Assembly: GCA_037447655.1 (NCBI GenBank)
Contig: JBBHKE010002726.1
Location: forward strand, 124,001 to 188,000
Direction of reading: 5' to 3'
From: Zygnema cylindricum
Taxonomy: Eukaryota > Streptophyta > Zygnematophyceae > Zygnematales > Zygnemataceae
DNA length: 64,000 nt
Part shown: positions 55,592-64,000 of the stretch, piece by piece
Layout: each line of letters opens with the position of its first letter
Position numbering within the stretch: position 1 is the first letter of the stretch
Notes under the pieces: generated by a model
Databases searched by the model: none
What the model saw: only the letters and a program-made list of their open reading frames with translations
What the model was told of the DNA's origin: nothing
Program-made: the position numbers and the translations under genes

Positions 55592-56387
55592 AGTGTTGGG
55601 TATCGGGTAAATTAATATCGCGATAAATTCGATATTCGATATATTGAATATCGATCGAGCAGAATCTGCGATATATCGTACCGGCACCAACATAAGCCAT
55701 CGCGATATATATCGCGATATGTAGTATTTTTTTAAATTTTATATTTTATATTTTTGTTATTTTAGCGAAAAAGACAAATTGTCTGATACGCCACAGACGT
55801 GATTTTCGATCCATGTCTTAAAGGTAGACGCCGCAAAATATAACCGACAAAAAAGTACTAATTCTGTAATTCATATAATTACTTATTTAGGGTATGGTTA
55901 CATCAGGAGGTCTCTGTAATAGTATGGACAGCAAAATTTCTGTATTACAGAGGCCTCGGTTACATCGCGTATCGTCTGTAAATAAGTTTTTACATACGTG
56001 TTCTGATTTGAGTAGTTACACGTAAGTTGACGATCAAATCTCTAAAATCGTCAAAGATTTAGAAACCGACCATTTTCGTATAGAAATCCGTACTTGCATA
56101 TTACGTACGTGTACTTCACAAGTGTGCCGCGTCATTGTACCTCAGCGATCTCTTTCACTCTGCTGACTTTCAGGAAAAAACCGTATTTCTTTTCGGCAAA
56201 GATTTTACGGTCACCTTGTCCGAAGGCACGTGACTTTGAAGACCTGTGATTTTTTTTTTTTTAAAAGCCTCGATATATCGGCAATGCGATATATCGCGAT
56301 ATTTACCTTTTCGATATATCGATTATTGGGTACCTGAAATTCGATACATATCGAATATCGGCAAATGGTCCCCGATACCCAACACTA
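55592..56387. mobile_element. MITE with 17-bp TIRs, hAT-like
   Basis: TAGTGTTGGGTATCGGG at 55592-55608 is the exact reverse complement of CCCGATACCCAACACTA at 56371-56387. Inside both ends the sequence is full of GATATCGATATATCG-type palindromic words. There is no coding capacity. The TAGTGTTGG end resembles hAT-type ends, but I see no 8-bp target duplication (CACATTGG on the left, ATAAACAT on the right), so the superfamily is tentative. Confidence 0.72.
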
Positions 56388-56471
56388 ATAAACATCATTA
56401 AAAATACTAAAAAAAAAATACTATTTAATAATTCTATTTATAAATTCCTTTTTTTTTACAATTTTTGTTAG

Positions 56472-56648
56472 GTTCGACGAATCGGAGGAAATCCCGGAGA
56501 GGATTTGAGACAATCTATGTTTTCTTTTTCGAATGGAGGGATAGGAGAGGAAGAGGCTTATGGTGGAGGGGGTAGAGGGAGAGGAAGGAGAGGGGGTGGA
56601 AGGAGAGGAGGAGCAAGGGGAAGGGGGAGGAGAGGGACGGGTTATTGA
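56472..56648 (+). CDS. Terminal exon encoding an RGG/GAR-rich tail
   Basis: A pyrimidine-rich stretch ending TTTTTGTTAG at 56471 looks like a 3' splice site. An open frame of 58 codons then runs to TGA at 56646-56648. The first 30 residues include NPGEDLRQSMFSFSNGG and EEEAYGGGG; the last 28 are almost only Gly and Arg (GRGRGRRGGGRRGG..., ending RGTGY). Such tails are known in RNA-binding proteins, are often arginine-methylated, and bind RNA or proteins. The upstream exons are not identified; the MITE at 55592-56387 would lie in the preceding intron. The purine-rich run could also be non-coding simple sequence, hence moderate confidence. Confidence 0.5.
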   Translation, partial: VRRIGGNPGEDLRQSMFSFSNGGIGEEEAYGGGGRGRGRRGGGRRGGARGRGRRGTGY

Positions 56649-57060
56649 TCGATTTTTTGAAATGCATAGGTGTTTCCCTTTTTTATTTTCGTTTGTTTGT
56701 TTTTTTTTCTTTTTTTTTCTTTTTTTTAGTACTTAATTTCCTTTCTTTGGTTCTTTTTCTTTTCTTTTTGTCTTTTGTCTTATTTTGTCTTATTTTTTGC
56801 CTTTTTTTTAAATGCCTCCAAATGAAAACCGACAAATAAATAAATTTAGGTTTCCGAAATGGTTTTGATTTTTAGTATTAGACCGAAAAAATTTGGTGTC
56901 ATGATTTTTAACATGAAAAAGTATATTTTTTTCATTTCATTTTTTCAATTTAATTCATTTTTTTTCTTTTTTTCCTTCCTTTTTCTTCTCTTTTTTTGTC
57001 AAAACATCGCATTTTTTTCATATGGCAGTAGTACAGTTTTCTGCGTCATTTTTCTCGGCA

Positions 57061-57232
<172 letters not shown>

Positions 57233-58740
57233 TAATTCAATTCAAAATTCGTGAAACTTTTTTTGTTTGTTTTTTAGTTGAAATCAGTTGTGTAAAGCCC
57301 TTCCTTCTCTCCCGTAATTAGTGTTGAGGATTTATTAGTGTTAATTTTTTTGTTAGTGTTTAGGATTTTTATTAGTGTTAATGCGAAATTAGAATATATA
57401 ATGCTAATTTATTATATTTAAGGAAAAGTGATAGGTTGTACTGCATTTCTTTAAATAGTGTGGATAATTTCTTTATTTTTTGATTTTTGGCCAAAAAAAT
57501 TCGAGACCGAATTAGTGTTATTAACTCTAATAACGATATTACTAGTGGAGTTGTTTTGCTCCCGAGAAAAGTTAAAAAAAAAAAGAACAGAACGAGAGGT
57601 AAAGCAGAATTGAAATAGTAATATACTAAAAAATAGTATTCTACTTCGTAGTATACTAAGGAATAGATAGTATGAAGATATTTTTTGTCTTAACAGGTAA
57701 GAGTCAAATATCAGCGCCACAAAATTTGGATTGCAATGAAGTTTTTTCTATTCAAAATAAAATCAATATTTCAAAAAATCAATATTTTTCGAAATAGAAT
57801 CATTATTTGTGTTAATAGCAGTAATTCCATCACAATACTTTTTTCCCTTTTGAACACAGAATAGAGTGATTACTGCTACTTTTTTTTTTGTCTTAAAACT
57901 AATACGTGCTTCACAAATATCAATGTCATTCGAATCGGAAAATTATTAAATTAATTAAAAATTAGAGTCATTAACGCTAAAAACAGTCCTCATTTACACT
58001 AATTATTATCATTATATTTTTTGGTTCTCGAGATGGTTTACCATCGTGCTTTCGTAATAACTTTTTTTCTTATACTAATTATTCCTTAACACTAACAGCA
58101 ATTTACTGTAATAATCCTGATATTATTTTCGCGAATGTGTACGTCATGTCACATATATAAACAAATGAAGTTAATCTATGCTTATTTCGCACACAAATAG
58201 CATCGTTATCATCTCCTGGTTAAGTAATAGAAACGCTCAAACGGTGAAACCGTGTTTAAACAGTCCACTACATGTTTATATTAAATAGAAGGTACAAAAC
58301 TAGTAGTACTTTAAAATGCAATTCTGGGCTTGTGAAAACATAATATTTTTGAACAATTTAATAATTCTTAACGCACAATTCAGGATGGAACTCAGAATTT
58401 TGGAATCTGTATATAGTTTACACAGACATCTTTAGCAAAAGAAAGGTTTGTTTTTCGGGAAAAAAACGACTAGACAGAGAAGATTTTACAAAGCGTGTGG
58501 AGGAGGGTAAACTTCCAAAAAGGAGAAAATAAAATGCATCAGTATAGCACCGTACAGAATTTATTTTCACATTTTTTTTTTTTAATTAGTAGTTAAAGGC
58601 CCAAACGATCGCAGTTCTGAGTTCCATTGAGATCCAATACTGTAAATAGTAGTTTCTCCAGCTTTACCTATTTTACATGTTTTAATAAGATACTATATAT
58701 TGTGCATTACAAAATAAAATTTATGAAGGAAAAGGGTGGA

Positions 58741-58851
58741 TTCCCTCAAGATTTCCTCAAGATTTCCTCCAGATTTTTTCCAGATTTCCTCAAAAATTCC
58801 TCAAAATTCCCTCAAGATTCCCTCAAGATTTCCTCAACATTTCCTCAGGAT
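58741..58851. repeat. Minisatellite, 11-12 bp unit CCTCAAGATTT
   Basis: Roughly ten imperfect copies of a unit around CCTCAAGATTT with variants CCTCCAGATTT, CCTCAAAATTC and CCTCAACATTT. The apparent open frame over it on the plus strand is a by-product of the repeat. Confidence 0.85.
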
Positions 58852-59132
58852 ATTTGAAGATTTTTCAACAATTTCAACCAAAACTTGACAATGGTACAAT
58901 TTTGCGGAGGATCTAAATCGTTGACCAAAATAAGGTTTTCTGACTTTTTCATAAGACCATCATCGAAATTATTCGCAGATGTATTGTTGTAAATGTTTAC
59001 AATTTCTTTTCCAACTATTCATAAAAAAATACGAACTATTCGATGAACCTGAAGCAAATTTTTAACAGTATGAAAGTCAAAAAGAATATTTAAATGCCAA
59101 TGTTTCATAACTTCCTATGAAGAAATAATCCA

Positions 59133-59150
59133 GGGAGGGAGGGAGAAGGG
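59133..59150 (+). other. G-quadruplex-capable run
   Basis: GGGAGGGAGGGAGAAGGG has four runs of three G with loops of 1, 1 and 3. It lies about 550 bp downstream of the SEH1 stop, on the strand opposite to its coding strand. Confidence 0.6.
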
Positions 59151-59704
59151 AAGGGAGAAAAGGAAGGAGAAAGGGCATATACACACAACATCCCAAAAAA
59201 TAGAAAAAAAAAAAAAAACGAAAAGGGTGACAAAATTCTGGATAAAAAAATTGTTTCCTTTGTTATATTCACTTCGAAAAGTGCCAAAAATGAACCAAAA
59301 GTTGGTCCTTGTCACATGATACACTAAAACCATACGTTTAAAAAAAAAAACAGGCTTTAATCCACTCCTAAATTTTATTATTCTTTCTGAGGACTCGACC
59401 AATCACTCTTCGTACCGCAAACAACAAAATGAACCCAAAAAATAATCCCTAACATAAGGACATCCTCAAAATTGCTTAATTCTTATTTTTCAACATCTTT
59501 CTTTTTCAAGACTACTGCCGTTCCTTACTTTTTATCTCCCAAAAAACTCGCCAAAGCTTTCGATTATCATGCTATAGTTTTCACGTTTTTGTTTATCATG
59601 TTTTTGTTTTCATGTTTTGGTTTTCATGATATAGTTTTCATGCTTTAGTAGTTTCCATGTTTTTATTTTCATGCTGTTGTTTTCATGTTTTAAAAGTTGT
59701 TTCT

Positions 59705-60410
59705 TTATTTATTTGTCATGGTACCGTCCACCCTCGCTTTCTCCTCCCATTTCCCGTTGAGATTATTTCGCCAAAGTTTCACAATTCTATCCTCTCCAAC
59801 CGAAGCAACTTGCAAACCTCCCAAATCCCACACTACTTGTAGTATCTGCAAAATCAAAACCGTCAAAATGCCAACACTTTTAAGGCTTCTCTCATTAATA
59901 ATAAAAACATGAAAGTAAAAAACAGGCGAAAAGCAAAAAACAAAGTGGTAATGACTTCATTTTTCTGCATCCTAATCATGTCTCCCATCATTTGCGACAA
60001 TTAAAAGAAAAAAAGAAAAAAAAAACATATATTGCTTCAGAATTACAATGACATTTACCACATAGATTCCCTCTATTCCCTCCCTCTTCCCTCTAAAGAA
60101 GAAATAGAAAGTAGGAGGGAAAGGAAAGAAAAGAAATAGAAAGTAGGAAAAATTAAAAAAGGGAAAGAAAGTAGCAAAGTAGAAAAAAAGGACAGTAAGG
60201 AAATAGGAAAGTAAGAAAGAAGAAAATCCTCTAAGAGAATAAAACATAGAAAAGCAGGAATTGCATTTTTTGCACCTTGGAACCGTGGTTCAAAGTTGCC
60301 TCTCTCTCCACCCCAAGGTTTTCAAAATTCAATCTCCAAATATGCAAACTTTGGTCGACCGCAACGGCAAGAAAGTCATCTGGCCTGCGAGGAGGAGAAG
60401 AAGATTCGAA

Positions 60411-60450
<40 letters not shown>

Positions 60451-63400
60451 ACATATCATCAAACATTCAAAATAATGTTTTACTCAATCAAAATGGGGTG
60501 GTTATGGCTTGCTTGGGGCAATATCAAAAAGGACTAGGAGGTTGACGATTTAACATTCAACATTTAATATATATATACGTGCATAAATTTATATACACAA
60601 AAGCCACATCAAAGTGAGCTCTTGAAAACAACCAAAGCCAAAAGATCACAATTCCAACCATTCCAAAAACACTAAGAAATATAAAAAGAAACTACAAGTA
60701 CGCTTAAAAAAATTGTAAAAAAAATGTGTAACGACGCCTTTTTGTTTTTTGTTCCTTTTTTTTTTACCTGCCCAAGTTTGGTGCCCAAGAGACATCATAT
60801 GCAGCTGGATCAGCCTCGTCGGGTTTCGAAAGAGAAGCTATTTTTTTCCACTTATTGAAAACCTCACTCTGTTGAAAAACCTGAAAAACATATCGGGAAG
60901 GTTTAGTATACCAACAAAAAAAACAAAAAAAAAAACAAAGGATTCAAGTTTTTGCCAAGATTTCGCTCCTGTGCGATGATTTGACAAGAGGAAAACAAAG
61001 AAATACTAAGAAAAAATTGACAGATTTTGGCGGAAAAAAATGGGATCTTAGCATTTCAAACTGTAGAAAATCTAGACAAAACCGTAGAAATACCCGAGAG
61101 AAAAAATGATAACTAAAACAGAAAAACCTGACAAAAAACTGCATATACCTGTGCTGTATTGCTTCCAGGATAATTTCCTTGAGATCCCAAAAGAAAGAGA
61201 GGAGCTTGACCTTCACCAGGTAATGGGCTCCAACTCAGGGAAATTCGGTTGCAAAAATATCGATTTCCTCCCACTTTCGCTGAAATAAAAGGAAATTCTG
61301 TCTGCAAGCACATATAGATATGACAACCGAATATGAAGGAATCGCTTGAACGACCTGCAGAAAACAAGCTTGCCCATAGGAAATTCAGCTTGTTTTAGTG
61401 TTTTTAGAGAAGGTTCAGGTATCTGCAAGCTCCTAAAGCTACTTTTTTATGGTTTTCAGAGAAGCTCAGGGTATCCAAGCTCCTCAAGCTACCTTTTTAA
61501 CGTTACTAGAGAATTTCGGGTATAAGATACATTTTCAATAGACGGAGACTGGTGCATAGTAGGCTTCTTGAGAACTACTGGAGAGTGACATTTAAGAGTT
61601 ATGAAAATCCTTAAAACAGGAAAGAAGATGCTAATAACGGTTTCAACACAAAAAAACTAGCAAAACGAGTTCATCTTTGTCCACAGATTTTACATCCTTT
61701 CTTAAGTACACACAATTGCTCTGATAGAATAGCCATGAACAGTTGTACTGTCCACCATAGATAGTCTGGGGACTGAAAAGACTTCATGGTTTCTGGACAA
61801 ACTCAGGAAATTATGTCTAACAAAGCACAACTGACTGTGCAGGTTTATGCACATTGTGTACAATCATTTGTGTAGGTTTGTGATAAACCTACACAAATTT
61901 ATCAAACGGAAATTTGTGTAGGTTTCAAGTTTTACAATTAACATCTGAATATGCAAAGCAATACTGAAATCGTAATAAAAAACTAATTTATACTAAAATA
62001 AAACCCTAAAACCCTAAAATATAGCTGAGAAACATGTTAAAATATTGTTCTTACCTGCAACTGCCATTCCGTGAGTTTCAAAATGTTGTTTTCCTCAAAG
62101 ACTCTCAGCCACCCATCGGCACTAGCAGTCACCTGAATAAAAGTATGACAAACAAATAAGAAAACCAAATAAGAAAACCAAAGAACGGGAAAACATTTAC
62201 AAAATCTAGTTACGGAGACTAAAGCATGTGGTCTCCACCCAAACCTAGTAACCCAAATTTTGACTCAACCGCAGTCTTTTTGACTGATGTCCTCAAAGAG
62301 TTCTTGGGATGCAAACAAGAAGAAAAAATTGTTTAGCACACAAAGTGACTTGACATCGACTGTACCTCATCTTACAATATCCTACATGAAATGGTGGGTT
62401 GGTAAGTTTTGCAACAAAATCACAGCAATGAGGTGAATGGCATAGCGATGTTTCCTCTGAACAGCCAAAAAAAAATTGTACTTCTCTTGTCCCGATTCCT
62501 CATCTACACCAAAAAACTTTGCAAAACAAAAGGTCGGGGTATTGTCTAAAATACTAGAGGTAAAGTGCATAGCTTTACATGGTGTCAATAATTTAATGAT
62601 TTACTTACCAACAACAATCTCCCGGCTGGACTGGGTCCCATGGACATGGCTAGAGTTGGACTTGCCCTTTTTGGTAAACGAGCACAAAGTTCCCATGGAG
62701 TTGAAGCTCCACTATTTTGTGAGACCCCTGGAACTGATTTCAACAGATTTTCATTAATGTTTCTACAATGTTCATGGCGATAATTATATTAATTTATGGG
62801 GTTAAGGATTTCAAATATCATAATGTTTGCATGATGTTGATGATCAAAGATGTGAAATTTTCCACGATGTTATCATTTCTATAATGTTAGTATTGCTACT
62901 ATGATGTTAGTGTTACCTAATGTGATGTTTATGTGACGTTGACGTTACTAAGATAATTATGGTACGAAATTTACTATGACATCCACATAAAAATTGATTC
63001 ACATCCATTACGGCTTAAGTGTTTATATGTACAAAGCTTCAGAAGAAATGAGGTAGTAACGAAAAAAATTGATTAATAGTTTCACAATGCCTCGGAATTA
63101 TGCACACAAAAAAATCAGGGTTACTCCCATTTCTTTAGGAAAAAATAGAAAAGACGGTTATGTAGATTCACAAGAGATACAGCTCATAAATTTGATCGAC
63201 AAACAACAGAAAGACAACACTGCTTCCGCTATGAATTATACAAGAAAAGCCAGATCATTCAATAGAGTACAATCTATGATAAACTTGTCAATTTGACTGA
63301 AATACAACAGAGTTGTACACAAGAAATGCCAAGAGTTGAATAAAGTAAATCCTGTAAAACAGTCACCGGTACAGAGAAGTGCCCCATCACATCTGTCAAT

Positions 63401-63524
63401 CCTTTTAGTTACCTGGAATAGGTTTAGCCCAAAGAGATACTCCATTTGCAACAGAACATACAGCCAGTTTACGCCCAAATTGTAGTGGAGTCCAACAAAA
63501 CGCATGGATTGCATCGTTATCTGC
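59705..63524 (-). CDS. SEH1: Nucleoporin SEH1 homologue, seven exons, N-terminus missing
   Basis: SEH1 is a WD40 propeller protein of the Nup107-160 (Y) complex of the nuclear pore and of the SEA/GATOR complex. Exons on the minus strand: 63524-63413, 62727-62609, 62132-62055, 61301-61149, 60880-60768, 60384-60276 and 59845-59705 (stop TAA 59707-59705). All six introns are GT-AG and every exon joins in frame, giving 274 residues. Five blades are visible: FCWTPLQFG...NGVSLW; GRLLLVTASADGWLRVF; ISLSWSPLPG; AAYDVSWAPNLGRPDDFLA with SLHIW; and ILQVVWDLGG...EDRIVKLW. The run ILKLTEWQLQ and the APNLGR motif are typical of SEH1 rather than SEC13. The family is about 320-330 residues, so the first 50 or so, with one blade strand set, lie in an exon not found in 63525-64000 or outside. 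Intron sizes run from 268 to 753 bp. Confidence 0.87.
60419..60448. repeat. (AT)n run in SEH1 intron 5
   Basis: A pure AT dinucleotide run of about 30 bp lies close upstream (in gene direction) of the exon beginning at 60384, followed by A-rich sequence. It adds nothing to coding. Confidence 0.85.
61867..61897. repeat. Perfect 13-bp hairpin in SEH1 intron 3
   Basis: TTTGTGTAGGTTT and AAACCTACACAAA are exact complements separated by GTGAT. A further copy of TTTGTGTAGGTTT follows at about 61913-61925. This could be a small MITE remnant or an intronic RNA hairpin. Confidence 0.8.
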
Positions 63525-64000
63525 CTGTTCAAAACCCCACAGATTTCACTTTCATGTCAATAACTGCTGTACAAAATACAGCAAATTTGCAGCCGCAGTT
63601 GAAGTTCCATGCCTAAATTATGAATTATAATAATGGTTGCACACACTGCTTCTCTATAAATCAAAGTAATAAAACGCCAGAAAATTCCTGGTCTTCATTA
63701 TTATGGTGCATGGAGAAAACATGCTGGCAAGATCAGCCAGCGGCGAAGAAAGATTCAGTTTTACGATATTTGAAAGAAATTAGAAACAGTCTGAAGATTA
63801 AACTCTATTTAAAACTCATGTCCATCCTTCTCATCACCTCCGACCACCTTATGCTTTCACTTTATCACCGGGTGTTTGGAAAAAATACCCGTTTTGCATC
63901 CATCCTATACAGCTCACTAACAATAGCCTGGTTTCTGTTAGCAGGAATATTATAACCGAGTTATCTAATTGAATCATATAACTGAATTATATGACTGAAC
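63525..64000. other. Right edge, upstream of first SEH1 exon seen
   Basis: About 480 bp that should be intron, or an N-terminal exon, of SEH1. No WD-repeat-like frame with splice sites was found on the minus strand. The open frame 63620-63955 on the plus strand matches no domain I know and is probably chance. Confidence 0.4.

Larger units (their letters stand above)
57240..59700. other. AT-rich intergenic region between RGG exon and SEH1
   Basis: No gene seen. It contains many TTAGTGTTA words (57320-57540), a minisatellite (58741-58851), a G-rich run (59133-59150) and a stretch of repeated TTTTCATG words (59580-59695) just past the SEH1 stop codon. The two flanking genes would be convergent. 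Confidence 0.6.

Noticed and set aside
63236-63532. Open frame of 98 residues on the minus strand as the SEH1 exon
   Set aside because: It is in a different frame from the WD40 reading (which gives FCWTPLQFG and NGVSLW) and passes through the splice donor at 63412.

Overview
The window reads as nuclear DNA of a plant-like eukaryote, most likely a streptophyte. It carries many degenerate Ty1/copia LTR retrotransposons with plant-style gag domains, a plant-type hAT transposase of the DUF659/hATC class, AT-rich intergenic DNA, and one spliced gene whose exons join through six GT-AG introns. The species cannot be told from the sequence. The primer-binding sites match the anticodon arm of initiator tRNA-Met rather than its 3' end, which is not the usual angiosperm arrangement and may hint at a non-angiosperm lineage (inference).

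Bases 1-30371 form one nested stack of LTR elements. Copia A1 (1-4454) sits in the 5' LTR of a gag-only element E (4455-9110). E sits in the 5' LTR of copia A2 (9111-15457). A2 sits in pol of minus-strand copia F (15458-18456 plus 24921-25578). F sits in gag of copia G (25579-30371). A fourth A-family copy, A4 (18457-24915, minus), sits in the 5' LTR of F and has TAAGG target duplications. The left halves of E, A2, F and G lie beyond the left edge of the window.

Bases 30478-36885 are a complete but decayed A-family copy, A3 (TSD ATTAA). Bases 37476-43438 are copia D (minus, TSD CTTGC), the youngest and best preserved: equal 841-bp LTRs and a single-frame polyprotein broken by only two stop codons. 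Bases 44150-52918 are a decayed hAT element split by copia C (45383-51742, minus, TSD AGTTG). To the right lie a 1.53-kb foldback with PIF/Harbinger-type ends (52969-54501) and a hAT-type MITE (55592-56387).

From about 56.4 kb the sequence becomes more gene-like. There is an apparent terminal exon for an arginine/glycine-rich (RGG) tail on the plus strand (56472-56648), then poly-T and simple repeats, then a minus-strand gene for the nuclear-pore WD40 protein SEH1 in seven exons (63524-59705). Its N-terminal exon was not found.

Four features are shared across the copia families. They use a half-tRNA-type primer-binding site. The gag frame starts inside the LTR and reads through that site. 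In A and F, and partly in C, the leader carries a row of short hairpins with covarying stems. In A, F and C the LTR has a dense cluster of GTAC motifs. The hairpin row and the translated primer site are the observations I consider most worth following.
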